From Thiothrix fructosivorans (GTDB lineage Bacteria > Pseudomonadota > Gammaproteobacteria > Thiotrichales > Thiotrichaceae), in NCBI RefSeq assembly GCF_017349355.1, contig NZ_JAFMPM010000005.1, positions 310,001 to 374,000 of the forward strand: a DNA stretch of 64,000 bases, read 5' to 3'. Both the position numbers and the translations under genes were made by a program. Positions 34,808 to 45,416 of this stretch are shown piece after piece; within the stretch, counting starts at the first letter, position 1, and every line of letters begins with the position of its first letter. The notes beneath the pieces are model-generated. The model did not search any database, was not told where the DNA came from, and saw nothing but the letters and a program-made list of their open reading frames with translations.

Positions 34808-36367
34808 TTATGAACTGCACGATAACATGGAACAGCCAGCCTTATGCCGTGCCCATTCTGGGCGTTTTTCGGCAAACAGCGCGTTAGTCGGCTGCTCCGC
34901 ATAGGGGCGGCGCAACACGTCTAGTAATTCCCACAACATGCCATTATCCCCGTCAGTGGCGCGATCAATCGCTTGTTGAGCAAGGTAATTGCGCAGCACA
35001 AAGCGTGGATTGACGGCATTCATGCGTTGCTGCCGTTGCGCAACAGGTAGGTTATCTTGCCGCAAGCGGTCGCTGTATTGCTGCAACCATTGTTCCCACT
35101 CGCTCGCGTGTTTCTGCCATAAATCATCACGATAGAACGCAGGGTATAGCGGTGCGAGTGTCGGGTTTTGCGGGTCAATGTCGGCAAGGTTGCGGAAAAA
35201 CAACGTCATATCGACTTCTGAAATATGTAGCAATTCAAAGGCACGGTTGATCCACGGCGCGTCATCATCCGACAATTCCTGTATGCCAAATTTAGCCGCC
35301 AGCATTGTGCCGAAGGTTTCGCTATACGTGTCTGCATACACTTGCGAACCCGCTTGTAACACGCTGGCATCGCTGATCACGGGGGCAAGTGCATCCCGCA
35401 ACCGCGTCAGATTCCAGTGACCGATGTAGGGTTGTTGCCCATAACTGTAGCGTTTGCCTTGCGCATCGGTGGTATTTGGTGTCCACAGCGGGTCGTAATC
35501 TTCCAGCCAGCCGTAAGGGCCGTAGTCGATGGTCAAGCCGAGAATCGACATATTGTCCGTATTCATCACGCCATGCACGAAGCCGACGCGCATCCAATGT
35601 GCAATCATTACCGCTGTGCGGCGGCAAATTTCTAAGAACCATTGCCCACGTTTTTCCTGCATATCGCCGTGCAGTTCGGGGTAATCGCGTGCAATGGTGA
35701 AATCCACTAATTGTTCCAGCAAACCGATGTCGCCGCGTGAGGCGGGCAGTTCAAAATTGCCAAAGCGCGTAAAGGAGGGGGCGACGCGACAGACGATTGC
35801 CCCCGGTTCAACTTGCGCATTACCGTCGTAGAACATATCGCGCACCACACCATCACCCGTGGCGACGAGGCTGAGGGCGCGAGTGGTGGGAAGGCCGAGG
35901 TGGTGCATGGCTTCGCTGCACAGGAATTCCCGCACGGAAGAACGCAAGACGGCACGTCCGTCAGCGCGGCGGGAATAGGGGGTTGACCCCGCGCCTTTGA
36001 GTTGCAGTTCCCAGCGTTCGCCCGCGCTATTGATCGTTTCGCCGAGGCTCATGGCACGCCCGTCGCCTAATTGACCTGCCCAGCCGCCGAACTGATGTCC
36101 GCCGTAGCAGGCAGCGTAAGGCTGCATTCCCTCCATCAGTTGGTTGCCACCGAAGATTTGCGCAAAATTGGGATGCGCAATGTCGGCATCGCTTAAACCG
36201 AGCAAGGTGGCAACTTCCGGGGAATGGATCAGCAAGTGCGGGTTAGCAACGGGAGTGGGGCGTACCGTTGACCACAGTGCATCATAGACTTGGCGTGGCA
36301 TGTTGATCCGATCAGTATCACCGGGGAGTTCGCGCACGAAACGGTTGTCGAAGTTTAAGGAGCGCAT
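34808..36367 (-). CDS. selO: Protein adenylyltransferase SelO
   Basis: 519 residues, pseudokinase fold that AMPylates proteins and helps in redox stress. Motifs: [20 protein letters not shown] near residue 90-110, [31 protein letters not shown], and [20 protein letters not shown]. It ends in CSMLSCSS, where some homologues carry selenocysteine; here it is Cys. Start is ATG 36367 with AGGA upstream; an extra 11 codons to 36400 are less likely. Confidence 0.93.
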   Translation of the reverse strand: MRSLNFDNRFVRELPGDTDRINMPRQVYDALWSTVRPTPVANPHLLIHSPEVATLLGLSDADIAHPNFAQIFGGNQLMEGMQPYAACYGGHQFGGWAGQLGDGRAMSLGETINSAGERWELQLKGAGSTPYSRRADGRAVLRSSVREFLCSEAMHHLGLPTTRALSLVATGDGVVRDMFYDGNAQVEPGAIVCRVAPSFTRFGNFELPASRGDIGLLEQLVDFTIARDYPELHGDMQEKRGQWFLEICRRTAVMIAHWMRVGFVHGVMNTDNMSILGLTIDYGPYGWLEDYDPLWTPNTTDAQGKRYSYGQQPYIGHWNLTRLRDALAPVISDASVLQAGSQVYADTYSETFGTMLAAKFGIQELSDDDAPWINRAFELLHISEVDMTLFFRNLADIDPQNPTLAPLYPAFYRDDLWQKHASEWEQWLQQYSDRLRQDNLPVAQRQQRMNAVNPRFVLRNYLAQQAIDRATDGDNGMLWELLDVLRRPYAEQPTNALFAEKRPEWARHKAGCSMLSCSS

Positions 36368-36451
36368 GGGAAATCCTGTTGCTGTAATGCTGCCTAGCAA
36401 ACCAGATGGTGGGGTGGATGTCGAGAAGCCGCAATGCGTGGGGCAGATTGC

Positions 36452-37705
36452 CTAGTGAATTTGCCAAACCGGATTGAGACGTTGCCAATGGGCGTGCAAG
36501 GCTGTTTTGTGTGCATCGAGCATTGGTAGTTTCAGTAGGGCAGCAGGCCATAAAGTACGGGCGCGTTCCAAGGTGTCATGTAGGCTGGTTTCAATCAATG
36601 CCCATGAAATCCCGACTTTTTTTGCCCAACGCTGGAAGTGTTGCCATTCCAGTTTGTACCAGTCTTTGCTATCACCCATATTCAAAGCAGCTTGAGTTTC
36701 ACCCGTGATGTAGGCTTGGGTATAGAGAATGTCATAGGCGGGGGCAAGTTGCGGATTTATTTGGTCTGGGTAGATAACCGTCCAGTTCTTCAAGTGGGCA
36801 TCGCCATTGCCGAGCAGAATATTGACCAGCAGGCGGCGTGCCAGTTGTTGCAGGTCAGCCGTGCCATCGGCACTGAATTGCTGGAGGATGCGCCCTAGCA
36901 CTTCGTAGTTACTGCTGTGGTATTTTTCGTGCGGGTATTTTTGCAGGATTTGCGCGAAATCTTCGGTGTGGATGCGCCCGTTACCCGCCTCACGGTCGAA
37001 GCGGCGGATTGCATAGGCGTGGGTTTCTGCCGGTAGCTGGATATTAGGCAAGCCCTCAAGGTCAGCCAGTGACAGCAGGCGGATGTCAGGGATTTCCACC
37101 CCAGCGAGTTGCGCCAGTGTCATGCAGGTGTATTCGTTGGTAGGTACGCCGGGGTAAAGGGTGGAAGGAGTCTTGATGATCCAGTTGCCGAGTTCGCCCG
37201 CTTGGCTGATGTGATAACGACCGTCCTTGTGCCTGCCGGAAAATTTCATTTGCACCCCGGCGAGGGAAAAACGTTGCCCGTCATGGTTGATGGGAACCAG
37301 CAGTGGTGCAGCCTGCGAATGTCCTGCCAATACCCAATCGGGTACTTGCAGCGGGTCAACTGGGGTGGCGATGAGTGCGCCGGGCAGGTCGTTGCCCAGC
37401 CATGCCAACAATGGAAACTCATTGTCGGGGTGGATTTTCAGGTTACGGGCTACCCATTCCCGCAATGCACCTTCCGGTAATAGGTTGGAAAGTACCGGGT
37501 GGAGCCGTAATTGTGTTGTCCACGGTTTGCTGAACAGTTTGGGGTTGCCGAGTTGGGGCAGGGTGAATGTCGGGCGTTGGGTGGCATTCAGGTAGTCAGG
37601 CGTGAAAGTAATGATATTACGCCCACCTGCAAATCCTGTCAGATAGGCAAGGTGGCAACCGTGCAGGTGAAGCGCCAAGACGCTGGCTTGTGTTTTAGTC
37701 GTCAT
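36452..37705 (-). CDS. hipA: HipA-family serine/threonine kinase toxin
   Basis: 417 residues. HipA N-terminal domain (FTLPQLGNPKLFSK... LPEGALREWVARNL) and kinase core: FSLAGVQMKFSG (P-loop), WIIKTPS, VPTNEYTCMTLA, catalytic GNGDAHLKNWTVIY and metal-binding PAYDIL. Homologues phosphorylate glutamyl-tRNA synthetase and cause persistence. Its ATG overlaps the hipB stop by four bases. Confidence 0.9.
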   Translation of the reverse strand: MTTKTQASVLALHLHGCHLAYLTGFAGGRNIITFTPDYLNATQRPTFTLPQLGNPKLFSKPWTTQLRLHPVLSNLLPEGALREWVARNLKIHPDNEFPLLAWLGNDLPGALIATPVDPLQVPDWVLAGHSQAAPLLVPINHDGQRFSLAGVQMKFSGRHKDGRYHISQAGELGNWIIKTPSTLYPGVPTNEYTCMTLAQLAGVEIPDIRLLSLADLEGLPNIQLPAETHAYAIRRFDREAGNGRIHTEDFAQILQKYPHEKYHSSNYEVLGRILQQFSADGTADLQQLARRLLVNILLGNGDAHLKNWTVIYPDQINPQLAPAYDILYTQAYITGETQAALNMGDSKDWYKLEWQHFQRWAKKVGISWALIETSLHDTLERARTLWPAALLKLPMLDAHKTALHAHWQRLNPVWQIH

Positions 37706-38013
37706 GCTTCCTCCTCGTACAAATCAGCCAGCAACTCTTTCCACGGGTCTTCAAGGTCGGCTGAAGTCGTTGGTGCAGGTGTCGGTTCTACGCCATTGAG
37801 CAAATCCAGCACGGCTTGGACGCGGTTGCGGGGGATTAGCATCAAGTCGGCATTGAGTCCGTCGGCAATAAGTTGGATAGTGTCGAGGTTGGCGTTACCA
37901 CCCGCTTCGATGCGCTGGTATTGTTGTTGCCCCATGCCGATGCGCGTTTTCATCGCGGCTTGGGTAAAGCCTAAGGCACGGCGGCGGGAGCGGATTTGGT
38001 TGTGAATGTTCAT
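37702..38013 (-). CDS. hipB: HipB-like XRE antitoxin
   Basis: 103 residues. XRE helix-turn-helix IRSRRRALGFTQAAMKTRIG, then QQQYQRIEAGGNANLDTIQL, and an acidic C-terminal tail (DLEDPWKELLADLYEEEA) that could contact HipA. ATG 38013 has GGAGAG seven bases upstream. It would bind HipA and repress the hipBA promoter, which must lie in 38014-38075 facing away from the membrane-protein gene. Confidence 0.85.
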   Translation of the reverse strand: MNIHNQIRSRRRALGFTQAAMKTRIGMGQQQYQRIEAGGNANLDTIQLIADGLNADLMLIPRNRVQAVLDLLNGVEPTPAPTTSADLEDPWKELLADLYEEEA

Positions 38014-38075
38014 GACATATCTCTCCATTTCCACCGTATATTAGCTGTTTTTTTATAAAGAATACACTCTATAAG

Positions 38076-38480
38076 TTGTTTTCTATCATTATGTTTGTTG
38101 CTGGAGTATATTTCCTCATGTCCCCAAAAACTGTTGTCCTCTTGCTATTTTGCGCCGTTAGTTTTGTGTTGGGCGTACTCACCATCGCTCTGCCAACCCA
38201 ATTAGCTGGCATTGTGGAGGGTGCAAGCATAGTAATCACAACTTTTTTCACATTTTTGTGGTATCGCTTTGACTCAAACGAACGGGGATACCCCCGGTCT
38301 GTTTTCCTCAACATAGCGATTGTGGCGTTTTCAATCATCGGGTTTCCGTACTACCTGTTTCGGTCACGGGGTTTTAAACGGGGGTTTGTTGCGCTTCTCC
38401 TTAGCATCGGGTTTTTGCTCGGCACGGTAGTGTTAAGTGCTTTGGGTGGCGTGATTGCGGCGTTAGCCCTAGGATATTAA
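38076..38480 (+). CDS. Small integral membrane protein, unknown function
   Basis: About 134 residues with four hydrophobic segments (FVAGVYFLM..., [35 protein letters not shown], and two near the C-terminus). No family recognised. Start is either TTG 38076 or ATG 38091; neither has a clear ribosome site. Base composition is more AT-rich than its neighbours, and it sits beside hipBA, so this small stretch may be acquired. It ends two bases before arfB. Confidence 0.5.
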   Translation: MFSIIMFVAGVYFLMSPKTVVLLLFCAVSFVLGVLTIALPTQLAGIVEGASIVITTFFTFLWYRFDSNERGYPRSVFLNIAIVAFSIIGFPYYLFRSRGFKRGFVALLLSIGFLLGTVVLSALGGVIAALALGY

Positions 38481-38482
38481 TT

Positions 38483-38899
38483 GTGATGCTTTACATCTCC
38501 CACAACGTCACTATCCCGGAAGCGGAAATCGAGTTAAACGCCATTCGTGCACAAGGTTCTGGCGGGCAGAACGTCAACAAAGTAGCGTCAGCGGTGCATT
38601 TGCGTTTCGACATTCGCGCCTCATCGCTCCCTGCGTTCTACAAAGAACGGTTGCTGGCAGCCAATGATCAGCGTGTGACCAAAGACGGCGTGGTGATCAT
38701 CAAAGCGCAGGAATATCGCACTCAAGAAAAGAATCGTGAAGCCGCCTTGGCGCGTTTACACGAATTGATTAAAAGCGTGACGCAAGTGCAAAAAACTCGC
38801 CGGGCCACTAAACCCACCAAAGGTTCACAAGAGCGGCGGCTGGAAGGCAAAGCAATCAAAGGCAAAACCAAATCGCTACGCGGCAAAGTCGAGTATTGA
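38483..38899 (+). CDS. arfB: Alternative ribosome-rescue factor ArfB (YaeJ)
   Basis: 138 residues. The peptidyl-tRNA hydrolysis motif GGQ is in [20 protein letters not shown], and the tail is strongly basic ([19 protein letters not shown]), as needed to enter the empty mRNA channel. The size fits ArfB, not a full release factor. Start GTG 38483 or ATG 38486. Confidence 0.92.
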   Translation: MMLYISHNVTIPEAEIELNAIRAQGSGGQNVNKVASAVHLRFDIRASSLPAFYKERLLAANDQRVTKDGVVIIKAQEYRTQEKNREAALARLHELIKSVTQVQKTRRATKPTKGSQERRLEGKAIKGKTKSLRGKVEY

Positions 38900-38967
38900 T
38901 TGCGCCTGACTGGATTTTTGTGTGTTGCAACCGTAAGCTCAAACAATTCTTTTGACAGGAGCGCGAG

Positions 38968-39735
38968 ATGGCACAGTGGGTACGTTTTACTACTGAGGGT
39001 GAAACCCGTTTTGGTACATTGGCACACGGTATTATTACCGAATACAGCGGCGATATGTTTGCAGCACATGCCTTGAGTGGGCGTGAATTTGCACTGGCAG
39101 CCGTGCAGATGTTGCGCCCGTGTGAACCCTCCAAACTGATTGGTTTGTGGAATAATTTCCACGAACGCGCTGTGCTGGAAAACCTGCATAAACCCGAACA
39201 CCCGCTGTATTTCCTCAAATCCGCGAATAGTTTTGCGGCAGATGGCGACTTGATTCCTCGCCCGGCGGGTTACGATGGCATGGTGGTGTTTGAAGGTGAA
39301 TTGGGGATTGTGATCGGCAAGCGCTGCAAAGGTATTACGCTGGAACAAGCACCAGAGCATATCTTCGGTTACACCTGTGTCAACGATGTTACCGCGCGGG
39401 AATTGCTGAAACTTGATCCCGCGTTTGTGCATTGGACGCGTGCGAAAAGTTTTGACCAATTCGGTGTGTTTGGTCCTTGTATTGCGACAGGGTTGAATCC
39501 GGCAGAATTGCGCGTGCGGGTGGAATTGAATGGCGTGGAAAAGCAGAATTACCCCGTGGAGGATATGTTCTTTTCACCGTATGAAATCGTCAGTCGTATT
39601 TCGCACGACGTGACGCTGGAAGCGGGTGATGTGATTGCGTGTGGTACGTCCGTCGGCGTGTGTGGGATGAATGACGGCGATACCGTGGTGGTCAGCATCG
39701 CGGGTATTGGCGAGCTGACCAACCGTTTTGGCTAG
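38968..39735 (+). CDS. Fumarylacetoacetate hydrolase-family protein
   Basis: 255 residues. FAH C-terminal domain: LYFLKSANSF, metal ligands in VVFEGELGIVIGK (Glu) and YTCVNDVTAREL (Asp), FDQFGVFGPCIATG, FSPYEIVSRISHDVTLEAGD and IACGTSVGVC. Members hydrolyse or isomerise beta-diketo acids, or decarboxylate oxaloacetate (FAHD1 type). The substrate cannot be read. ACAGGAG upstream of the ATG. It stands alone and ends adjacent to the convergent YqhA-type gene. Confidence 0.85.
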   Translation: MAQWVRFTTEGETRFGTLAHGIITEYSGDMFAAHALSGREFALAAVQMLRPCEPSKLIGLWNNFHERAVLENLHKPEHPLYFLKSANSFAADGDLIPRPAGYDGMVVFEGELGIVIGKRCKGITLEQAPEHIFGYTCVNDVTARELLKLDPAFVHWTRAKSFDQFGVFGPCIATGLNPAELRVRVELNGVEKQNYPVEDMFFSPYEIVSRISHDVTLEAGDVIACGTSVGVCGMNDGDTVVVSIAGIGELTNRFG

Positions 39736-40251
39736 TTATTTATGACCAGTACCCAGTCGATCTGTTAGCGCGTATAGCACGCCGGAAACGACGAAGGTGA
39801 AATGAATGCCCACCATCCACGCCATTTCTTCGGTGTTGTTTGCGTTAGGTGTACCCAGTGCCATAAAGGCTTTGAGTAAATCAATCCCCGAAATGGCAAC
39901 GATAGAGCCGATCAGTTTTAATTTCAGGTCGGTGAAGCCGATATGCCCCATCCAGTCGGGGCGGTCGGCGTGTCCGTGCAGGTCGTCCATTTTTGAGACG
40001 AAGTTTTCGTAACCGCTAAAAATGATAATGACCAACAAATTCATGATTAGCGAAATATCCACGAGCGACAGAACGCCAATAATAATGTCATCTTCCGTCG
40101 CGGTCATTAGTCCGAAGACCAATCCCCCCAAGACTTTGACGGCTTTAAACAGTAACACGCCAAGGGCAACTACCAAGGAGAGGTACACAGGGGCAAGTAA
40201 CCAGCGGCTAGTGAACAAAAAATGTTCAAACAAATGTTCGATTTTTTTCAT
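39736..40251 (-). CDS. YqhA/UPF0114-family membrane protein
   Basis: 171 residues with four membrane segments (WLLAPVYLSLVVALGVLLF, LVDISLIMNLLVIIIFSGYE, SIVAISGIDLLKAFMAL, VGIHFTFVVSGVLYAL). The family signature FSGYENFVSKMD is clear. Function unknown in all members. It converges on the FAH gene with no gap. Confidence 0.85.
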   Translation of the reverse strand: MKKIEHLFEHFLFTSRWLLAPVYLSLVVALGVLLFKAVKVLGGLVFGLMTATEDDIIIGVLSLVDISLIMNLLVIIIFSGYENFVSKMDDLHGHADRPDWMGHIGFTDLKLKLIGSIVAISGIDLLKAFMALGTPNANNTEEMAWMVGIHFTFVVSGVLYALTDRLGTGHK

Positions 40252-40361
40252 GAGTAATGTGTTGTACTAGGTTGAAGGAAGGGCGCAATCATAAACCGAT
40301 AGCCGCGTTAGGTAAAATGCGGGATGATACGCCCCTTTAGTAAACACTGACTTAAGACGCA

Positions 40362-41270
40362 ATGCTTATGGATTTTGATCACTCTGAATTATTAACCCTC
40401 AAAGACTACATCCGCTGGGGCGCAAGCCGCTTTGCCGAAGCCGAATTGAGCTTTTCACACGGCATGTCCTCACCATTTGATGAAGCGGCGTATTTGGTGC
40501 TGCATACTTTGCACTTGCCTGTGGATACACCTGATGTGTATTTTGACAGCCGTTTGACGCGTAGCGAACGGGCAGCCGTTGCCGACATTATTCAGCAGCG
40601 TGTGGAAACCCGCAAACCCGCCGCGTACTTGACCAATGAAGGCTGGTTTTTGGGCTTACCGTTTTACGTCGATGAAAACGTGCTGATTCCACGTTCGCCG
40701 ATTGCCGAATACATCGAAAAGCAGTTTGCCCCGTGGATCGAAGCGCCGGATGTGCGCCGCGTGTTGGATTTGTGTACGGGTAGCGGGTGCATTGGGATTG
40801 CGTGCGCCTATGCGTTTCCTCATGCACGGGTGGATTTGAGCGATATTTCTCCGTGGGCGTTGGAAGTGGCTAACATCAATATCGAACGCCACAACCTTGC
40901 AGGGCAAGTTGAGGCGATTGAATCCGATCTGTTTGCAAATTTGGAAGAGCGGCAGTACGACATTATTGTGAGCAATCCGCCGTATGTGGATGCAGAGGAT
41001 ATGGCAGCGTTAGCCCCCGAATTCCTGCATGAACCAGCGGATTTGGCGTTGGCTTCTGGTCAGGATGGTTTGGATCATACGCGGCGTATTTTACGCGAAG
41101 CTGCTAAGCATTTGAGCGATCACGGCATTCTGGTGGTGGAAGTCGGCAATAGCCAGTACGCGCTACAAGCGGCATACCCAGATGTACTGTTCCACTGGTT
41201 GGAGTTTGAGCGCGGCGGTGATGGTGTCTTCCTGCTCACCGCCGATCAAGTCCGCGAGCTGGCAGGCTAA
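40362..41270 (+). CDS. prmB: Ribosomal protein uL3 N5-glutamine methyltransferase
   Basis: 302 residues. SAM-binding core [20 protein letters not shown], acidic loop [10 protein letters not shown], and catalytic NPPY in [16 protein letters not shown]. The helical N-terminal domain and [19 protein letters not shown] fit PrmB rather than PrmC/HemK. Its stop overlaps that of the convergent lipoprotein gene. ATG 40362 or 40368 could start it. Confidence 0.92.
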   Translation: MLMDFDHSELLTLKDYIRWGASRFAEAELSFSHGMSSPFDEAAYLVLHTLHLPVDTPDVYFDSRLTRSERAAVADIIQQRVETRKPAAYLTNEGWFLGLPFYVDENVLIPRSPIAEYIEKQFAPWIEAPDVRRVLDLCTGSGCIGIACAYAFPHARVDLSDISPWALEVANINIERHNLAGQVEAIESDLFANLEERQYDIIVSNPPYVDAEDMAALAPEFLHEPADLALASGQDGLDHTRRILREAAKHLSDHGILVVEVGNSQYALQAAYPDVLFHWLEFERGGDGVFLLTADQVRELAG

Positions 41271-41815
41271 GGTTTTAGGCGATACGAATAGTAGGACGTA
41301 TCGCCGCTCGTGCCTGCATACGGGTAAGTGGTGGTGTCGCCCGTGTTGCCCATATTATTGTTATTAGAAGTGTTATTGCCATAGCAATTGGTTTTTTGTG
41401 CTTCGGGCAAGCTCGACATCGGTGTAAAGCCTTGAGACATTGCCGCGTTCAAGGAATTGCTGGTGACGGTAAAGATATTGATCTTGCCGTCAGCACCGCC
41501 ACAGAACGCGGGGTACATACGCCCATCCATGCCGCAACTACTGGCGGTGACAATCGCACCGCTGGCTTGCAGTTGACGCTGCATTTCCGCCAGCGGTATA
41601 CCGCCGTTTTCACATTGGCGTGACCCTTGGTATTTGTACACATCCACATACGTCACGGGTGTTGGCGTGGCGGGTGGATAAGTCGGCACTGTTGGCATAG
41701 CGATACCCCACGGACTCCACGGGTTGACGTAAACTCCTCCATTGGGCGCAGCGGCGCAAGCACTCAATAACACGCTGGCAAGCAGGGCAACACTGCTAGA
41801 ACGAATGGCAGACAT
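41267..41815 (-). CDS. Asn/Gly-rich lipoprotein, unknown function
   Basis: 182 residues. Lipobox LLSAC near residue 19 ([20 protein letters not shown]). After a Pro-rich linker ([15 protein letters not shown]) comes a compact segment with four Cys ([41 protein letters not shown]), then a low-complexity Asn/Thr/Gly tail. The middle may be a small disulfide domain exposed in the periplasm. Family not recognised. Confidence 0.6.
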   Translation of the reverse strand: MSAIRSSSVALLASVLLSACAAAPNGGVYVNPWSPWGIAMPTVPTYPPATPTPVTYVDVYKYQGSRQCENGGIPLAEMQRQLQASGAIVTASSCGMDGRMYPAFCGGADGKINIFTVTSNSLNAAMSQGFTPMSSLPEAQKTNCYGNNTSNNNNMGNTGDTTTYPYAGTSGDTSYYSYRLKP

Positions 41816-41879
41816 AAGGAACTCCTGAAATGATCTTTCTTACTGTGATTGGACTGGTATTGACGTGTTTCAGTTCCAG

Positions 41880-42017
41880 TCAGATAAAATTGAGCGCCGT
41901 GTGGCTATGCCCCGGCAATAAGCTGGCAAGGTTGGTGTTGTGGAGGTGCTTGCTGGCGATTTCCCCGAAAATGTCGCGAAAATCGATTGAATGCGCTAGA
42001 TAACGCTCTTTGTAGAG
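41880..42017 (-). pseudogene. Possible remnant of a DUF1501-type gene C-terminus
   Basis: The gap 41816-42344 has no intact gene. On the minus strand the last ~45 residues of one frame read like the end of an exported DUF1501 protein (SIDFRDIFGEIASKHL, then NTNLASLLPGHSHTALNFI before the stop). Upstream the frame is unconvincing and a second overlapping minus frame (41996-42283) has no recognisable domain, so this is at most a decayed fragment. The rest of the gap is AT-rich with nothing I can assign except the htpG terminator. Confidence 0.3.
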
Positions 42018-42297
42018 TTGGGCTTTTGTTCTTTGCCGTCCGCCATTTTCTCGGCAAGGGTCACTTTTTGGTTGGCAAACAATTGCACGGGGTAGTTGGT
42101 CAACAGGGGGGGCGCAGATGAGCAATCGGTAAATAGCCATATTGCTGACTCGACAAAGGAGATGCGGGGTAGCCATACATCATTTATTAGATTTTTATAT
42201 GAGAATGACGATTGTGCTATTAGAGCAAAGTTGTGTGATGAATGAAACAGTTTCAGCGTGTATTCATCAGAAATTTTTATCAAAAGTGTCAGGACAC

Positions 42298-42322
42298 AAA
42301 AAAGCCCCAGTGACGGGGCTTT
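42298..42322 (-). terminator. Rho-independent terminator of htpG
   Basis: On the minus strand GCCCCGTCACTGGGGC hairpin (42304-42319) is followed by TTTTTT, 25 bases after the htpG stop. Confidence 0.9.
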
Positions 42323-42344
42323 CTTGCTGAGAGCGGGGTTGTGT

Positions 42345-44234
42345 TTAACCGATGGCGAGCATCAGTTTGTTCAAGCGGTTAACAAAGCCCGCAGGGTCTT
42401 CCAATTGCCCACCTTCTGCCAGAATCGCCTGATCCAGCAAAATGCTTGACCATTCACCAAAACGCTCGTCATCCGTTTCGGCTTCCATGCGCTTGAGCAA
42501 CGGGTGCGTTGGGTTGATTTCCAGCGCAGGCTTGGTGTCAGGCATTTCGTGACCGGCTTGTTTCATTAATTGCTGCATGTACAGTGCCATGTCGTGGTCG
42601 TTCAGTACGATGCAGGATGGTGAAGTGGTCAAGCGGTGCGATACGCGCACGTCGCCAACTTTTTCGCCCAGTGCCGTTTTGATGTGCTCGACCATGTTCT
42701 TGGCTTCAGCTTCGACTTTTTCCTGTGCCTGTTTGTCTTCCTCGGTTTCGAGAGCGGACAGGTCGAGTTGACCTTTGGCGACGGATTGCAGCGATTTGCC
42801 TTCAAACTCCATCAAATGCTGTACCAACCATTCGTCTACGCGGTCAGACAGTAACAGCACTTCGATGCCTTTCTTGCGGAACACTTCCAAATGCGGGCTG
42901 TTCTTCGCAGCGGTGTGGCTGTCGGCGGTGATGTAGTAGATTTTGTCCTGACCTTCCTTCATACGAGCCATGTAGTCTGGCAAGGAGACGGTTTGTTCAG
43001 CACTGTCATCCAGTGTGGAGGAGAAGCGCAGTAATTTGGCGATTTGCTCACGGTTGCTGAAGTCTTCGCCGGGGCCTTCTTTGAGGACTTTGCCGAATTC
43101 TTTCCAGAATTTTTGGTATTTTTCGGGTTCGTTGGCAATCATGTTTTCTAGCAAACCAATGACTTTTTTCACCGAGGCATTTTTCATGTTCTCGATGATT
43201 TTATTGCCTTGCAGGATTTCACGCGACACGTTCAACGGCAGGTCGTTGGAATCCAGCACGCCGCGCACGAAACGCAAATAGCGTGGCATCAGCTTAAATT
43301 CTTTGTCTTCCATGATGAAAACGCGCTGCACGTACAGCTTCAAGCCGTGGGTGTTGTCACGGTCAAACATGTCGAACGGGGCTTTGGATGGCAGGTACAG
43401 CAGGGATGTGTATTCGTATTTGCCTTCAACGCGGTTGTGTGACCATGCCAGCGCATCTTCCCAGTCGTGCGAAACGTGCTTGTAGAATTCTTGGTATTCT
43501 TCATCCTTCACTTCGGATTTAGAACGTGTCCACAGCGCGTTGGCTTTGTTGACGGTTTCCCATTCATCCTTGATTTCACCGGCTTCGGTCTTGCGCATGT
43601 TCACCGGCAGCGGGATGTGGTCGGAATATTGGCGGATGATATTGCGCAAACGCCAGCCATCTGCCAGCAGCTTTTCGTCTTCTTTGAGGTGTAAGACGAT
43701 TTCTGTACCACGGGTGGCTTTCTCGACCTGTTCCAGCGAGTAGCCGGATTGTGCGTCGGATTCCCAGCGCACGCCTTCAGAAGCAGCATCCCCAGCGCGG
43801 CGCGTGGTCAGGGTTACTTTGTCGGCGACGATGAAAGAGGCGTAGAAACCAACCCCGAACTGCCCGATCATGTGCGAATCTTTTTTCTCATCGCCCGTCA
43901 GTTTGCTCAAGAATTCTTTGGTGCCGGATTTGGCGATCGTGCCGATATTGGTCACAACTTCATCGCGGCTCATGCCGATACCGTTGTCGCGCACAGTGAT
44001 TGTGCCTGCTGCCGCGTCGAATTCGACTTCTACGCGCAATTCGCTGTCAGTTTCGTAGAGGCTGTCGTTGCCAATGGCTTCAAAACGCAGCTTGTCGCAC
44101 GCATCCGAACCATTGGAAATGAGTTCGCGCAGGAAAATTTCCTTGTTGGAATACAGCGAGTGAATCATCAGGTGTAACAGTTGATTCACTTCGGTTTGAA
44201 ATTGCAGGTTTTCTTTGTTGGTCGTTGCCGTCAT
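42345..44234 (-). CDS. htpG: Molecular chaperone HtpG (bacterial Hsp90)
   Basis: 629 residues, standard length. N-terminal GHKL ATPase: [52 protein letters not shown]. Middle domain with [21 protein letters not shown] in part ([17 protein letters not shown]) and the C-terminal dimerisation domain follow. Start ATG 44234 gives [16 protein letters not shown], the normal N-terminus; a longer frame to 44288 is not. Homodimeric cytosolic chaperone. Confidence 0.96.
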   Translation of the reverse strand: MTATTNKENLQFQTEVNQLLHLMIHSLYSNKEIFLRELISNGSDACDKLRFEAIGNDSLYETDSELRVEVEFDAAAGTITVRDNGIGMSRDEVVTNIGTIAKSGTKEFLSKLTGDEKKDSHMIGQFGVGFYASFIVADKVTLTTRRAGDAASEGVRWESDAQSGYSLEQVEKATRGTEIVLHLKEDEKLLADGWRLRNIIRQYSDHIPLPVNMRKTEAGEIKDEWETVNKANALWTRSKSEVKDEEYQEFYKHVSHDWEDALAWSHNRVEGKYEYTSLLYLPSKAPFDMFDRDNTHGLKLYVQRVFIMEDKEFKLMPRYLRFVRGVLDSNDLPLNVSREILQGNKIIENMKNASVKKVIGLLENMIANEPEKYQKFWKEFGKVLKEGPGEDFSNREQIAKLLRFSSTLDDSAEQTVSLPDYMARMKEGQDKIYYITADSHTAAKNSPHLEVFRKKGIEVLLLSDRVDEWLVQHLMEFEGKSLQSVAKGQLDLSALETEEDKQAQEKVEAEAKNMVEHIKTALGEKVGDVRVSHRLTTSPSCIVLNDHDMALYMQQLMKQAGHEMPDTKPALEINPTHPLLKRMEAETDDERFGEWSSILLDQAILAEGGQLEDPAGFVNRLNKLMLAIG

Positions 44235-44307
44235 GGGGTATGCGTCCTCACATCTTGTACATTTCGATGTGCGCAAGATGGGGTGCACTCGAAAGATTTC
44301 AAGGGCA

Positions 44308-45354
44308 TCAGCCGTGTTGGTGATGGAGTTTGGCTAATTCTTGCGAAATTTCGCCACCCGTCGTACCCACTAATTGTCGATCCGATAGCGTCAATACCCC
44401 GCACAATTCATGCCAGCCAATGCCTTGCGCCCATGTGGGGAGTTCCACCGTGCCTTGTCCTTTGCGAGGCAGGATGTAGCAGCCGTTGGCGCGGTACAGC
44501 AGGTTGTAGGGTTGGTTGGCTTGATGCAGTTGCGCAATAAGTTGCCATGATTCGTGTGCGGAATCAGTACGCCAGCATTCGATGGGGTAGGCTTCCTGAC
44601 CGCCGTTGTGTTGCCAACCTGCTGATTCAATAGGAAAGGGAGCTTCGCGCACAAAGCCTTGAAAGTGTAGCTGATTGACGGAGGCGTAAGCACCGATGCT
44701 GTTGAATGCCATGCCAAGACCGGGCAATACCGCCGCTTGTGCCGTGACGAGTGCCATGATCAGGGCATGGTGTTGCGCGGTTAAGTATTGCGGTAGGTTT
44801 TGTGCTGGGTCTGGCACAACCAGCAAGTGCCACGGGGCAAACGGGAATTTGTTGTACAACACGCGCAGGGGGGTGCCTTGCCATGAGTCTTCCCAGAGGA
44901 TTTCTGGGCGTAGGAAGGGTTTGTTGAAATGGAATTTTCCCGCATCAAAGGGTTGATGAAGTTCTTGGAATATTTCGCCGGAAAATCGTGCAGGGCGTAG
45001 CGAACGTAGCGGGTTGATGACCAGCTCCCATGGGTCGAGCGGATGGTGTTGCCAGCCGGAAAAGTGCTGAATGCCTGTGTTGGTGAGGGCGTTGAATACG
45101 CTGAGGTCGTCGGGTGGCTCATGTGGTGGGCAGGCTTTTAATGCCTCGAAAGCGCGGTTTAAATCGTGGTGCAGTAAGTCAAATAAGGGCTGGTCTTGCA
45201 TACTGTTGGCGAGTACGAGGATGAATGCGCCCAAGCTATCCGTTTCGAGCATGGTTTGCAGGTTTGCGGCGAATTGGGTTTTGAAGGCACGGAGGGTGGG
45301 GGCGATGAACATGGGAATGGTGTCCTGATTTGATGCTGCACGAAACTCTATCAT
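44308..45354 (-). CDS. HIT-superfamily-like protein, related to GDP-hexose or dinucleotide phosphorylases
   Basis: 348 residues. [19 protein letters not shown] and [19 protein letters not shown] resemble the nucleotide-binding and HxHxQ-like parts of HIT proteins (galactose-1-phosphate uridylyltransferase, Ap4A phosphorylase, GDP-glucose phosphorylase). The active motif here is N-Q-L-H-F-Q, so the first His of the triad is replaced and the reaction is uncertain. No signal peptide. Start ATG 45354, or ATG 45312 with AGGA upstream. It lies behind the giant gene on the same strand. Confidence 0.55.
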   Translation of the reverse strand: MIEFRAASNQDTIPMFIAPTLRAFKTQFAANLQTMLETDSLGAFILVLANSMQDQPLFDLLHHDLNRAFEALKACPPHEPPDDLSVFNALTNTGIQHFSGWQHHPLDPWELVINPLRSLRPARFSGEIFQELHQPFDAGKFHFNKPFLRPEILWEDSWQGTPLRVLYNKFPFAPWHLLVVPDPAQNLPQYLTAQHHALIMALVTAQAAVLPGLGMAFNSIGAYASVNQLHFQGFVREAPFPIESAGWQHNGGQEAYPIECWRTDSAHESWQLIAQLHQANQPYNLLYRANGCYILPRKGQGTVELPTWAQGIGWHELCGVLTLSDRQLVGTTGGEISQELAKLHHQHG

Positions 45355-45381
45355 TTTTTAGAGCTATCCCGCACCATTTGA

Positions 45382-45408
45382 GGGCGATTTGCCAAAAACA
45401 AACCGCCC
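45382..45408. terminator. Hairpin after the giant surface-protein gene
   Basis: GGGCGATTTG (45382-45391) and CAAACCGCCC (45399-45408) pair over 10 positions with one wobble around a 7-base loop. It is nine bases past the stop of the 4169-residue gene. The T run is in the loop, not after the stem, so it may be a weak terminator or an mRNA 3' end stabiliser. Confidence 0.45.
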
Positions 45409-45416
45409 CTTCACGC

